64,000 nt of DNA from the NCBI GenBank assembly GCA_019637155.1, contig JAHBWE010000009.1, positions 186,001 to 250,000 of the forward strand, given 5' to 3'. Position numbers and translations under genes: made by a program. The notes below the pieces were generated by a model. That model did not search any database, was not told the DNA's origin, and saw only the letters and a list, made by a program, of their open reading frames with translations. This DNA is from Labilithrix sp. (lineage in GTDB: Bacteria > Myxococcota_A > Polyangia > Polyangiales > Polyangiaceae). Below are positions 50,361 to 59,479 of the stretch, one piece after another. Position 1 is the first letter of the stretch, and each line of letters opens with the position of its first letter.

Positions 50361-51806
50361 TCAGGACGGCACTTTTTCCGCGCTCGCGAAGGCCGGCGCG
50401 GGGGTGGCCGGATCGGCCGGGGCCGTCGCGGCGTCCACCACCGGCTTCACCGCCGCGGCCGCGTAGCGACACGGGTTCGGGAGCTTCTCCTTGCCGTGCG
50501 CGTGCGCCGGGAGCCGCACGATCGCCGAGGTGCCGCGACCGCGCTTGCTCTCGAAGTCGAGCGTGCCGCCGTGCTGCTCGACGATGCCGCGCGCGATCGC
50601 GATGCCGAGCCCCGAGCCGCCGTCCTTCGTCGTGAAGTACGGCTTGCGGATGCGCTCGAGCACCTCCGGCGCCATGCCGGTGCCGCGATCGATGACGCGC
50701 AGGATCGCCGCGCCGTCGCCGCAGCTCTTCGCGACCTCGATCGTCACGGTGGAGCCCTTCGACGAGGCCTGCATCGCGTTGAGCACGAGGTTGAGGAGCG
50801 CCTGGCGGAGCTTCTTCGCGTCGGCGTCGAGCGAGAGCTCGCGCGAGCCACGCACCTCGAGCGCGACACCGGCGTCGTTCGCGCGCGTCTCGAGCAACGT
50901 CGAGAGCTCACGCGCGATGTCGTACGGCTTCGTCTCGGCGACGTTGAGCTCGTCGAGGCCGCGCGAGAACGAGAGGAAGCCGTCGACGATCTCCTGAAGA
51001 CGCTCCGCCTCCGACGCGACGATCGCGAGGCGCTCCTTCATCTTCGCGTCCTCGGCGCTCCGCGCCATGTGCGTCGAGAGCCCCTTGATCGCCGCGAGCG
51101 GGTTCTTCACCTCGTGCGCGAGGCGCGCCGCGATGCCCTCGAGCGCGCGCGTGCGGCCTTCGTTCTCGTCGCAGAGCTCTTCGCGGCGCTCCGCGAGCTC
51201 GAGGGTGAGGCGCTCGTACGCGCCGGTCACGGTCTTGCCGATGTTGTAGACCGCGATGAGCGACATGACCGCGCTCGCGAACGCGATCGTCACGTACTCG
51301 CGCGTCGCGAACGGGCCCGCGCCCCAGAGCGGCTCCGGCAGCATGTAGCTCCGCGCGAACCACGCCATGATCCCGAACACGACGAGGAACTTGCCGACGA
51401 AGTGACGGCGGCGGTTCTCGAGCTCGGGGCTCATCGCGACCCCGACCATGAACGGCATCAAGCTGAGCAGGAGCGGGGACGCGAGGCCGCCGGTGTTCCC
51501 GATCGCGACGAGGATGCTCGTGCCGCAGAGGAACAACATGAGCTGGTTCCGCCGCCCGTACGTGCGCTCGACCGCGAGGAACCCGAGGATCATCGTGCCC
51601 GACGCCGCGATCTGGATCGCGAGGCGGTCGCGCGGGAAGCCGTGGACCGCGAGCAGCGCGATGACGAGCGCGTGGAACGGCGCGACGAGCGCGAGCCGCC
51701 ACCGCGACGTCATCGTCGCCATGTCGGTGAAGACACGGCGGCGCTCGGCCTCGAACCGCGCCCGGCGACGCGCGGTCTGGACTTCGAGCTCCGAGGTCAT
51801 CCCCAT
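50361..51806 (-). CDS. membrane sensor histidine kinase
   Basis: About 481 residues from ATG at 51806 (51800 is an alternative). Five to six membrane helices between residues 35 and 200 (MASE-like sensor without a large extracellular loop), then a dimerisation domain with His231 in ARLAHEVKNPLAAIKGLSTH and an ATPase domain with NLVLNAMQA (N box), RVIDRGTGM, FTTKDGGSGLGIAIARGIVE (G boxes). The C-terminal 40 residues are Ala/Pro-rich. Autophosphorylates His and signals to the NtrC-type regulator directly downstream. The input is presumably a membrane-linked signal. Confidence 0.94.
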   Translation of the reverse strand: MGMTSELEVQTARRRARFEAERRRVFTDMATMTSRWRLALVAPFHALVIALLAVHGFPRDRLAIQIAASGTMILGFLAVERTYGRRNQLMLFLCGTSILVAIGNTGGLASPLLLSLMPFMVGVAMSPELENRRRHFVGKFLVVFGIMAWFARSYMLPEPLWGAGPFATREYVTIAFASAVMSLIAVYNIGKTVTGAYERLTLELAERREELCDENEGRTRALEGIAARLAHEVKNPLAAIKGLSTHMARSAEDAKMKERLAIVASEAERLQEIVDGFLSFSRGLDELNVAETKPYDIARELSTLLETRANDAGVALEVRGSRELSLDADAKKLRQALLNLVLNAMQASSKGSTVTIEVAKSCGDGAAILRVIDRGTGMAPEVLERIRKPYFTTKDGGSGLGIAIARGIVEQHGGTLDFESKRGRGTSAIVRLPAHAHGKEKLPNPCRYAAAAVKPVVDAATAPADPATPAPAFASAEKVPS

Positions 51807-51888
51807 GGTCCGAGGCCAAAGCATAGCGCGATCCTGCAGGCTTCCCCGCTCGATCCGATGCTCGCCGACCCGGAACGGTTGCGAGACT

Positions 51889-53214
51889 TCAGCGCTTGCG
51901 GCGGCGCATGGCGGCGGCGAGGGCGAGGCCGAGGCCGAGGAGGGCGCCGGACGAGCCGTTCGCGCTCGAACCACTGAACGCACAGCTGGTGGTCGTGATC
52001 GTCTGGGTCTGCGGGGCCGCGCCGAGGTCGCCGCCCGCCGTCTCGCCGCCGGAGGTGGACGGGGTGGTCTCGACGGTCTTCTTCGGCGCGCGGAGGCAGA
52101 AGCCCCACTGGCAGGAGAAGCCCTTGCCGCAGGTGTCCTCCTCGTCTTCCTCGCACGTCTCGGCGCAGACGCGCACGTCGTCGACCTCGACGCAGACGCC
52201 GGACGCGCAGTCCTTGCTCTTCTTGCAGGTGCCGCCGTTCTCGACGTCGCCGCCCGCGGTCGTGTTGCCGCCGCCGGCGTCGGGCTTGCTCTCGTTGTCG
52301 TCCGGCGCGTCGATCTGCGCGGTCCAGGCCGGCTCGTCGTAGAGCGTCCAGCTCTGCGAGGCGATCTTGGCGACGTCGAGCACGAAGTCGCGGTGCGCGT
52401 CGAAGCGGGTGTAGAGCGAGCCCTCGCAGGCGGTGCCGTCGGCGCTCTCGCCGCCGCGCGAGAGGACGCCGAACGAGACGGGATCTTCCGCCTCGAACGA
52501 GGAGGTCTCGAACGCGCTCGAGCCGCTGTCGCCCTGGCAGATGCCGCTGCCGCCGATGAACTCCTTCGTGTCGACGAAGCTCGGGCAGTTCATCGTCGGC
52601 GAGCCCGGGACGCAGCGCACGTCGATGCCGGAGAGGATGCGCCGCGTGCCCGCGCCGCCGTTGCCGCCCATGCTCGCGGGCATCGTGCGGCCGTAGCCGA
52701 TCGCGGTGAACGAGGGCACGAACCTCGTTGCATCATACATCTTGTGCTGCACCCCCGGCGTGATCGGCTTCGCCTCCGTCTCGGGGACGCTCTTCTCGAG
52801 CACGATCAGCGCGATGTCGTTCCCGCAGATGTGGGGATCGTTCGGGCGGTAGATGCTCTTCGCCCTGTACCAGCCGGGCGACGTCGACGGGTTGCCGTTG
52901 AGGGAGGTGTTCGTCGTGATCCAGAAGCCGGTCTTGTCCGCGCCGAAGGTCGGGTTCTTCGTGCAGTCGATCCGCTGCGGCGACGCGCTGACGCAATGGC
53001 GCGCGGTCGCGACGAGGTTCGGGAGGATGAGCGCGCCGGAGCAGATGCCGTTGTTCGAGCGGACGCCGACCGCGAAACGGTGCGTGTTGTCGATCTCGCC
53101 GCCCTGGACGTTGGCCGTGGCCGTGCCCAGCTCGTCCTTCGCCGACGAGGAGCAACCGACGATCGCGAGCACCCCACAAAGGACCGTGCTCGCCGTGATC
53201 CCAGCCAACCGCAT
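51889..53214 (-). CDS. trypsin-like serine protease lipoprotein with MYXO-CTERM-like tail
   Basis: About 441 residues. ATG at 53214 has GGGAG upstream. Lipobox VLAIVGC; then GGEIDNTHRFAVGVRSNNGI begins an S1 peptidase domain with His in VATARHC, Asp in GNDIALIVLE and Ser in CQGDSGSSAF. A Cys-rich region follows (CKKSKDCASGVCVEVDDVRV and CGKGFSCQWGFC). After a Thr/Gly linker the C-terminus is SCAFSGSSANG, a hydrophobic helix and RRRKR, which matches the Cys-helix-Arg design of MYXO-CTERM sorting signals. Having both an N-terminal lipobox and this tail is odd. Likely surface-exposed or secreted. Confidence 0.87.
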   Translation of the reverse strand: MRLAGITASTVLCGVLAIVGCSSSAKDELGTATANVQGGEIDNTHRFAVGVRSNNGICSGALILPNLVATARHCVSASPQRIDCTKNPTFGADKTGFWITTNTSLNGNPSTSPGWYRAKSIYRPNDPHICGNDIALIVLEKSVPETEAKPITPGVQHKMYDATRFVPSFTAIGYGRTMPASMGGNGGAGTRRILSGIDVRCVPGSPTMNCPSFVDTKEFIGGSGICQGDSGSSAFETSSFEAEDPVSFGVLSRGGESADGTACEGSLYTRFDAHRDFVLDVAKIASQSWTLYDEPAWTAQIDAPDDNESKPDAGGGNTTAGGDVENGGTCKKSKDCASGVCVEVDDVRVCAETCEEDEEDTCGKGFSCQWGFCLRAPKKTVETTPSTSGGETAGGDLGAAPQTQTITTTSCAFSGSSANGSSGALLGLGLALAAAMRRRKR

Positions 53215-53409
53215 CAATCGCTCCCGTCTCCTGCCGCCATCCCTGGCGAAAGGTGGTGCACTGTAGTCTCATGGATCCGGTCTGCACCCCTCATTCGCGT
53301 CTCAATCCCGATGGTTGGGTAACGACGCGATGCGTCAATCCGAAAACGCACGGCTATTTTGGCCCAGCCCCACGACCCGTGGCCTCCTTGGCACCTGCGG
53401 AGGCTTCGA

Positions 53410-54273
53410 ATGAGGAATGCGCTCGGTTGTGGAGTAGCTGTGGGGATCTTGCTTGCTGCGTCGACGGCGATGGCCCAGGAGCCGACGCCGCCTCCGACAG
53501 AGCCGATCCCGCCCCCGCCACCGCCGCCAACGGTTCAGGCCCAGACGACGGTCTCGACCAAGACGGCGAGCGGCAACGGCAGCACCGCTGCCGCCGAGGA
53601 GACGAAGGACGACGGCACCACCGACCACGAGAAGGTCGTCGGTCACTTCGGCGTCGGGTACTTCGGCGTGACCGCGCAGCCGATCGGCACCGGCGCTCCC
53701 AACGCCGTCGGCCGCGGCACCGTGCAGGTGCCGGTCATCGGAGCGCGCTACTGGCTCTCGAACCGCATCGGCATCGACGGCGGTCTCGGCTTGAACTTCT
53801 TCAGCTCGTCGCGCGCGGTCGAGCAGAACGGCGCCGAGACGACGACCGACGGCCCGGCGGTCATCGCGTTCGCGCTGCACGCCGGCGTGCCGATCGCGTT
53901 CGCCTACGGCAAGCACTACAAGTTCCTCGCCGTGCCGGAGATCAACTTCGGCTACGCGACGCAGACGGAAGAGGCGCAGAACCCGCCCGCGGGCGCGCCG
54001 GTCCCGCCCGACATCCACCGCAGCGGCCTCCGCTTCGACGTCGGCGCCCGGATCGGAACCGAGATCCAGTTCGGCTTCATCGGGATCCCGGAGCTCGCGC
54101 TCCAGGCCTCCGTGGGGCTCAACTTCCGCCGCCGCGTGTGGAATGCTTCTCAGGACACGACGCCGCAACCCACGTCGTCGTCCGACGGCGCGACCGACTT
54201 CGGCACCACCGTGCAGGCCGATCCGTGGGCGCTCTTCACCAACAACATCGCCGCCATCTACTACTTCCCGTGA
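53410..54273 (+). CDS. outer-membrane beta-barrel-like exported protein
   Basis: About 287 residues from ATG at 53410, preceded by GGAGG; the open frame begins at 53359 but those 17 residues precede the signal peptide. Signal MRNALGCGVAVGILLAASTA (AMA cleavage), a Pro-rich linker (PPPTEPIPPPPPPP), then alternating hydrophobic/polar strands (FGVGYFGVTAQPIG, IGIDGGLGLNFFSS, DVGARIGTEIQFGFIG, ALQASVGLNFRRRVW) ending in an aromatic YYFP. This suits an 8-stranded barrel. No specific family is recognised. A lipoprotein gene overlaps its stop. Confidence 0.83.
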   Translation: MRNALGCGVAVGILLAASTAMAQEPTPPPTEPIPPPPPPPTVQAQTTVSTKTASGNGSTAAAEETKDDGTTDHEKVVGHFGVGYFGVTAQPIGTGAPNAVGRGTVQVPVIGARYWLSNRIGIDGGLGLNFFSSSRAVEQNGAETTTDGPAVIAFALHAGVPIAFAYGKHYKFLAVPEINFGYATQTEEAQNPPAGAPVPPDIHRSGLRFDVGARIGTEIQFGFIGIPELALQASVGLNFRRRVWNASQDTTPQPTSSSDGATDFGTTVQADPWALFTNNIAAIYYFP

Positions 54274-54845
54274 GACCTTACGCGCTCGTTCCCGTCGCGC
54301 TCGCGGCCGCCGCATGTGTCGGCGGCGGCGGCGCGCTCTCGCAGTCGCTCGAGACGCAGGACCGACCGCCGATTTCGAACGAGGGCGTGTCGAGCTCGTC
54401 CGAAGGGGTGAGCGTCTCGAACGAAGGCGTGAGCAGCACGACCGAGTCCGCGGGTCGCAACAGCGTCGAGGGCTCGCCGACCGGAGGCTTCGACTGCGCG
54501 GGCACGTATCGGTGCACCTCCACCTCCGACGGCGATTCCGACAGCAGCTCGGTCGTGCTCACGCCCGCCGGCTCCGGCGGCTGCAGCGGAGACGGCGCCG
54601 TTCTCCAGGCGGACGGCACGATCCTCGCGAACGGCAGGGCGATCGCGACGTGGACGTCGACGGGGAACGGCTTCACGTTCACCACGCAGACGACGAGCGG
54701 GGGTCAGGTCCGCTCGGTCACGGTGACGTGCACCAAGGTCTCGAGCTCGGTCGATCGCCCTTCGCGGGGCGACGACGACGACGACGACGACGATTCGCCG
54801 CCGCCGCCCGTCACCATCATCGACGGCGGCGCTCCCAGCGGCTGA
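54270..54845 (+). CDS. Ser/Gly-rich lipoprotein with poly-Asp tract
   Basis: About 191 residues from GTG overlapping the barrel gene stop. Signal RPYALVPVALAAAAC with lipobox. Low-complexity linker with repeated SNEGVSSSSEGVSVSNEGVS, then a beta region FDCAGTYRCTSTSDGDS and IATWTSTGNGFTFTTQTTSG containing four Cys. A run of nine Asp (GAC repeat, near 54772-54798) is followed by SPPPPVTIIDGGAPSG. No family recognised. The Asp tract could bind cations. Probably associated with the barrel protein. Confidence 0.8.
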   Translation: MRPYALVPVALAAAACVGGGGALSQSLETQDRPPISNEGVSSSSEGVSVSNEGVSSTTESAGRNSVEGSPTGGFDCAGTYRCTSTSDGDSDSSSVVLTPAGSGGCSGDGAVLQADGTILANGRAIATWTSTGNGFTFTTQTTSGGQVRSVTVTCTKVSSSVDRPSRGDDDDDDDDSPPPPVTIIDGGAPSG

Positions 54846-54851
54846 TCGCGT

Positions 54852-55718
54852 TCAGGGAGCGAGCTCCGCGCGCGCGCCCTCGGGCAAGAGCCCGGCGGCG
54901 CGTCCGCGCGTGAAGAGCTCGTCGATCGCGCGGCGCACGTCGTCCGGCGCGTCGAGCGTGTCCGCGTTCGCGTACATCGCGAGGTAGCGGTCGAGCGAGG
55001 CGCGATCGAGCCCCACGTCCGCGCGCGTCTCTGCGTCGAGCAGCGCGCGCGCGACCTCGTCCGCGTGCTCGGCCGCCCATCGGATCGACGCGCGGCACAC
55101 GCGCGAGACCTTCGTGATGGTCTCCGCCCCGAGGCCCCGCCGGATCGCGTTGCCGCCGAGCGGGAGCGGGAGCCCGCCCGTCACGCGCGCCCACTCCTCG
55201 CCGATGTCGACGACCTTCGCCGTCCCCTCTCGCTCGTAGAAGAGGCGCCCTTCGTGGATGAGCAGCGCGGCGTCGATCGCTCCCGCGCGCAGCTCCTCGA
55301 ACACCTGCGAGTACGGCGCGATCGGCACGACGACCGGCTCGAAGTCGGGGAGGAGCAGGCGCGTGACGAGGTACGCGGTGGTGCGGAGCCCCGGCACGCC
55401 GACGCGCTTGCCCGCGAGGTCCGCGAGCGCGGTGCCCGGCTCCTCCGTCACGACGACCGGCCCGTAGCCGCGGCCGACCGACATGCCGTGCGGCAAGAGG
55501 AGGTAGTCCTTCGCCACGCGCGCGTAGTGGGCGATCGACACCGCGCACACGTCCGCGCCCTCGCCGCTCTCGGCGCGCCGGTTCAACGTCTCGGTGTCCG
55601 CGCGCTCGCTCGTGAAGGAGAGGCCCTCCGTGTCGACCTTCCCGTTCAGGAGGGCCCAGAACATGAAGATGTCGTCGCTGTCGGGCGAGAACGCGAGGCG
55701 GATCAGGTTTGTGTGCAT
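54852..55718 (-). CDS. MqnD-like 1,4-dihydroxy-6-naphthoate synthase family protein
   Basis: About 288 residues from ATG at 55718. The start IRLAFSPDSDDIFMFWALLN and the segment DTETLNRRAESGEGADVCAVSIAHYA, followed by GMSVGRGYGPVVVTEEPG, match MqnD/MqnA-family enzymes (VitK2 biosynthesis fold, related to periplasmic binding proteins). MqnD catalyses a late step of the futalosine menaquinone pathway. The usual SPCPNDTF motif is altered to SPDSDDIF, so an altered function is possible. The start overlaps the cinA stop by 16 bases. Other mqn genes are absent in the window. Confidence 0.83.
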   Translation of the reverse strand: MHTNLIRLAFSPDSDDIFMFWALLNGKVDTEGLSFTSERADTETLNRRAESGEGADVCAVSIAHYARVAKDYLLLPHGMSVGRGYGPVVVTEEPGTALADLAGKRVGVPGLRTTAYLVTRLLLPDFEPVVVPIAPYSQVFEELRAGAIDAALLIHEGRLFYEREGTAKVVDIGEEWARVTGGLPLPLGGNAIRRGLGAETITKVSRVCRASIRWAAEHADEVARALLDAETRADVGLDRASLDRYLAMYANADTLDAPDDVRRAIDELFTRGRAAGLLPEGARAELAP

Positions 55719-56938
55719 GCTGCACGCACCATCGCGAGGCCCTGGTAGGCCGCGAGCGTCTGGATCCAGTGGCGGTCGCCGGGGAAGGTCTGCTCCTTCA
55801 CGACGTTCCCTTTCTGGGTCGACACCGCGAGGTAGACAAGCCCCACCGGCTTCGTCTCGCTCCCGCCGGTCGGGCCCGCGATGCCGGTGATCGCGAGCGC
55901 CACGTCCGCGTTCGAGACGCGGCGCGCGCCGTCGGCCATGCGCATCGCGACCTCCGGGCTCACCGCGCCGTGCCCGCGGAGCACCTCCTCGTCGACGCCG
56001 AGCACGGCCTGCTTCGCGGAGTTCGCGTAGGTCACGGCGTCGAGGACGAGGTAGTCGCTCGCGCCGGGCTCGCGCGTGAGGAGGTGGCCGACGAGGCCGC
56101 CGGTGCACGACTCCGCGATCGCGAGCGTCCAGCCGCGCGTGCGGAGCGCGCGGCCGACCACGCCGGCGAAGGTGTCGTCGCCGTTGCCGTAGATCACCTC
56201 GCCGATGCGGGCGCGCACCTCGCTCGCGGCGCGCTCGGCGAGCTCGATCGCCGCCTTGTGCTCGCCCGCGCGCGCGAGGACCTTCACCTCGATCTCGGGG
56301 AAGTGCGCGCGGTACCCGATCGTGACGCCGGGGAACGCGGCCTCGACCCCCGCGAGCCGCTCGCCGACGACGCTCTCGGGCAGACCGAAGGTGCGGTAGC
56401 GGATCTGGTGCGAGTCGTTCGGCGCCATCTCGCGGATGCGCGGCACGACCTGCTCCTCGAACATGCGTTTCATCTCCGGCGGCACGCCGGGGAGGAAGAA
56501 CGCGCGCGCGCCGCGGATCTCGACCATGAAGCCGGCGGCGGTGCCGATCGGGTTCGGGAGCACGGTCGCGCCGGCGGGGAAGTCCGCCTGCTTCATGTTC
56601 GACTCGTTCATCGTGCGTCCGAGCTTCTCGAAGCGACGGCGGATGTGCTCGAGCGACGCGGCGTCGCGCTCGAGGCCGACGTTGAGCGCCGCGGCGACGG
56701 CCTCGGTCGTGAGGTCGTCCGTCGTCGGTCCGAGCCCGCCGGTCGAGATGACGACCTTGGCGCCGCGCGCGATGCGCTCGAGCGCGGAGACGATGCGCGC
56801 CTTGTCGTCGTCGACGGTGCAGTGCTCGAGCACCTCGAAGCCGAGGTCGGTCAGCGCCGCGGCGATCCACGTCGCGTTCGTGTTGGTGAGCTCGCCACGC
56901 GTGATCTCGGTCCCGATGCTGAGCACCGCAGAGGTCAT
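55703..56938 (-). CDS. cinA: CinA-family protein (competence/damage-inducible)
   Basis: About 411 residues from ATG at 56938. The N-terminal MoCF-like domain (SAVLSIGTEITRGELTNTNA, TGGLGPTTDDLTTEA) is followed by a linker and the C-terminal nicotinamide-nucleotide amidase domain with AIAESCTGGLVGHLLTREPG, VTYANSAKQAVLGV and ITGIAGPTGGSETKPVGLV, including the catalytic Ser-type motif ESCTGG. Length fits full-size CinA. Role: NMN deamidation in pyridine-nucleotide salvage. Operon neighbours are the FGE-fold protein upstream (7-base gap) and the MqnD-like gene. Confidence 0.93.
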   Translation of the reverse strand: MTSAVLSIGTEITRGELTNTNATWIAAALTDLGFEVLEHCTVDDDKARIVSALERIARGAKVVISTGGLGPTTDDLTTEAVAAALNVGLERDAASLEHIRRRFEKLGRTMNESNMKQADFPAGATVLPNPIGTAAGFMVEIRGARAFFLPGVPPEMKRMFEEQVVPRIREMAPNDSHQIRYRTFGLPESVVGERLAGVEAAFPGVTIGYRAHFPEIEVKVLARAGEHKAAIELAERAASEVRARIGEVIYGNGDDTFAGVVGRALRTRGWTLAIAESCTGGLVGHLLTREPGASDYLVLDAVTYANSAKQAVLGVDEEVLRGHGAVSPEVAMRMADGARRVSNADVALAITGIAGPTGGSETKPVGLVYLAVSTQKGNVVKEQTFPGDRHWIQTLAAYQGLAMVRAACTQT

Positions 56939-56945
56939 GGACTCG

Positions 56946-57779
56946 TCAGCGTACCGCGCCGTACGCACAGCGGAAGCCGATCGTGGGGTCGCCCTTCGAG
57001 GCGACCTCGGCCGACACCTCGGTGCGGGGCCACGTCCGGAGCTCGGTGGCGAGGCTGGTGCGCCACGACCCGCCGCGCACGACCGCGCTCGGCGCATCGA
57101 CCCATTCCGCGACGTTTCCGGCGAGATCGTGGACCCCGAGCGGGGTCGCGCCGTCGGGGTGCGCGCCCACCGTGTCGGGTCCGGTCGCGCCGTGCGCGCA
57201 GGGACCACGCTCCACGCCCCACGCGGCGCGGCGGCACACCGCGCCGGTGTCCCCCCACGGATAGCGGCGCGGTTTGTCGCCCGCGGCCGCGGCGAGCCAC
57301 TCGTCTTCGGCCGGGAGCCGGCCGCCGCGCGCGGCGCAGTACGCGCGGGCGGCGGCGAGGGGCACGTTCGTCGCGGCCCGCGCGGGATCGCGGTCGTCGC
57401 AGGGGACCTTCTGGGCGCGGCAGAAGCGGCCCGCCGTGACCTCGAGGCGATCGAGAGCGAACGCGGCGACGTGGACCGTGCGCGGCGCGACGCGGCCCTC
57501 CGCTTCCCAGTCCGACGGACCGATCACGACCGTCGTCTCCGGGATCGCGACGAGCTCGCGCTCCGGCGCGTCGCAGCCGTGCTCGGTCTCGACGAGCGGG
57601 GCGGGGCACGGCGGGAGGGCGAAGCAGCGCGTTCCCTCGTGAACGAAGCCGGCGGCGCAGCCGATCTCGGGCTCCGCCGCGTAACACCGGACGAAGAGGT
57701 AGCTCGCGATCCCGACCGCCAGGAGCGCGCCGATCGCGGCGAGGGCGCGTCGCGCCGCCGGATCCGCGTCCTGCAGCAT
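56946..57779 (-). CDS. membrane-anchored FGE-sulfatase-fold protein lacking the catalytic Cys pair
   Basis: 277 residues. One N-terminal membrane helix (IGALLAVGIASYLFV) and Cys-rich stretch (IGCAAGFVHEGTRCFALPPCPA) precede a formylglycine-generating-enzyme fold: LDRLEVTAGRFCRAQ, AARAYCAARGGRLPAEDEW, RYPWGD, LAGNVAEWVD and VVRGGSW. True FGE enzymes have a Cys pair shortly after the RGGS element; here it reads SWRTSLATELRTW, so catalysis is unlikely. Such proteins often act in complex assembly or binding. Adjacent to the FAH gene with no gap. Confidence 0.82.
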   Translation of the reverse strand: MLQDADPAARRALAAIGALLAVGIASYLFVRCYAAEPEIGCAAGFVHEGTRCFALPPCPAPLVETEHGCDAPERELVAIPETTVVIGPSDWEAEGRVAPRTVHVAAFALDRLEVTAGRFCRAQKVPCDDRDPARAATNVPLAAARAYCAARGGRLPAEDEWLAAAAGDKPRRYPWGDTGAVCRRAAWGVERGPCAHGATGPDTVGAHPDGATPLGVHDLAGNVAEWVDAPSAVVRGGSWRTSLATELRTWPRTEVSAEVASKGDPTIGFRCAYGAVR

Positions 57780-58538
57780 TCAGGCGCCGACGACGCCGAC
57801 GGACAGCTCTCCGATCCCTTCGACCGACACGACGACCTTGTTCCCCGCCGCGAGGGGACCGACGCCCTCGGGCGTGCCGGTGACGATGAGGTCGCCCGGC
57901 TCGAGCGTCATCGCCGCGCTGATGTACGCGATGAGCGTGGGCACGTCGAAGATCATCTGCGACGTGCGGCCCTGCTGCTTCAACACGCCGTCCACCGCGC
58001 AGCTCACGGCGAGGTCCTTCGGATCGAGCTCGGTCTCGATCCAGGGGCCGACCGGGCAGAACGTGTCGAAGCCCTTCGCCCGCGACCACTGCCCGTCCTT
58101 CTTCTGGAGATCGCGCGCGGTGACGTCGCACACGCAGGTGTACCCGTAGACGGAGTCGAGCGCCTGCTCCCGCGCGGCGCGCTTCACGCGGCGGCCGATG
58201 ACGACGCCGAGCTCCGCTTCGTGCTCCACCTTCTCGCTCTCTTTCGGGAGCACGATCGCCCCGCCGGGCCCGACGACGGACGACGGCGCCTTCAAGAAGA
58301 GGAGGGGCTCCTTCGGGACCTCGTTCCCGAGCTCCTTCGCGTGCGCGGCGTAGTTGCGTCCGACGCAGATGATCTTCGACGGCCGCACCGGCGCGCGGAG
58401 ATCGGCCGCCGACCACGAGATCTCGTGGGACCCGAGTCGCGCGCCCTCGAACGGCGACCCGTCGAAGCGGCGCGCCCGATCGCCGTCGAGCGCGAACCAT
58501 GCTCTGTCGCCGTTCTTCTCCAGTACACCGACCCGCAT
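57780..58538 (-). CDS. fumarylacetoacetate-hydrolase-family protein
   Basis: 252 residues. FAH-type core: [38 protein letters not shown], metal-binding [11 protein letters not shown] (E-x-E), then [14 protein letters not shown] with the conserved Asp, and [15 protein letters not shown]. Members hydrolyse, isomerise or decarboxylate acylpyruvates and homoprotocatechuate-type acids; the substrate here is unknown. The ATG start at 58538 lies just outside the repeat array; the promoter must be inside or beyond the repeats. First gene of the minus-strand operon FAH - FGE-like - cinA - mqnD-like. Confidence 0.92.
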   Translation of the reverse strand: MRVGVLEKNGDRAWFALDGDRARRFDGSPFEGARLGSHEISWSAADLRAPVRPSKIICVGRNYAAHAKELGNEVPKEPLLFLKAPSSVVGPGGAIVLPKESEKVEHEAELGVVIGRRVKRAAREQALDSVYGYTCVCDVTARDLQKKDGQWSRAKGFDTFCPVGPWIETELDPKDLAVSCAVDGVLKQQGRTSQMIFDVPTLIAYISAAMTLEPGDLIVTGTPEGVGPLAAGNKVVVSVEGIGELSVGVVGA

Positions 58539-58579
58539 GGGTCGGTGAGCTTAGCATGGTCAGGGGGCTCTCTCTCTTG

Positions 58580-58852
58580 GTCGGGGGCTTTGCCCCCGAC
58601 ACCCCCCGCGCGCGCGGACACGACCCCCGAAGACGGGGGTTGCTTCGCAACCGCTGTGGCGGTCGCGTCCGCGCGCCGGTTGGCCTGGGGGCGGGGCGAG
58701 TCTGGTCTTTCATGGTCGGGGGCTTTGCCCCCGACACCCCCCCGCGCGCGCGGACACGACCCCCGAAGACGGGGGTTGCTTCGCAACCGCTGTGGCGGTC
58801 GCGTCCGCGCGCCGGTTGGCCTGGGGGCGGGGCGAGTTTGGTCTTTCATGGT
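58580..58852 (-). repeat. tandem array R4a, about 135-bp units
   Basis: Two complete near-identical units of about 135 bases (starting at 58581 and 58716) and a third start at 58852. Each begins with the family hairpin, arms GTCGGGGGC / GCCCCCGAC around TTT (58580-58600, 58715-58735, 58851-58871). Each then has GCGCGCGCGGACACGACC, the hairpin GGTTGC-TTC-GCAACC and the end GGTCTTTCATGG. On the minus strand the hairpin faces the FAH gene start. Confidence 0.85.
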
Positions 58853-58888
58853 CGGGGGCTTTGCCCCCGACACCCCCACCCCGCGACC

Positions 58889-59475
58889 ACGGCCCTCGCG
58901 CTTTGCGCTCGGGTTGCTTCGCAACCGCATTCGCGGCCGCGGTCGCGGGGCCCCGGGGCCTGCCCAAGCGCTGGGGTGGTGATGGGGAGCACGGCCCTCG
59001 CGCTTTGCGCTCGGGTTGCTTCGCAACCGCATTCGCGGCCGCGGTCGCGGGGCCCCGGGGCCTGCCCAAGCGCTGGGGCGGTGATGGGAGCACGGCCCTC
59101 GCGCTGCGTGCTCGGGTTGCTTCGCATTCGCGGTCGCGGGGCCCCGGGGGGTTGGCCAAGCGCTGGGGCAGTGATGGGAGCACGGCCCTCGCGCATTGCG
59201 CTCGGGTTGCTTCGCACCCGCATTCGCGGCCGCGGTCGCGGGGCCCCGGGGCCTGCCCAAGCGCTGGGGCGGTGATGGGGAGCACGGCCCTCGCGCATTG
59301 CGCTCGGGTTGCATCGCGCCCGCATTCGCGGCCGCGGTCGCGGGGCCCCGGGGTGGCCGGTTGCGCTGGGGCGGTGATGGGAGCACGGCCCTCGCGCATT
59401 GCGCTCGGGTTGCATCGCGCCCGCATTCGCGGCCGCGGTCGCGGGGGCCCCGGGCGGCCGGTTGCGCTGCGGTCT
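58889..59475 (-). repeat. tandem array R4b, six about 101-bp units
   Basis: Six units starting at 58889, 58991, 59092, 59182, 59284 and 59385 (periods 102, 101, 90, 102, 101). Each has ACGGCCCTCGCGC, then GCTCGGGTTGC, a degenerate partner arm (GCAACC, GCACCC, GCGCCC), GCGGCCGCGGTCGCGGGG, CCCCGGGG and GCGCTGGGGCGGTGATGGG. The block between TGATGGG and ACGGCCC links each copy. No stop in several frames, but no coding signal. No unique spacers, so not a CRISPR. The array abuts the acetyltransferase stop at 59480. Confidence 0.85.
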
Positions 59476-59479
59476 CGGG

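Noticed and set aside
58889-59475. CRISPR array
   Set aside because: Units are contiguous direct repeats of about 101 bases without unique spacers, and no cas gene is near.
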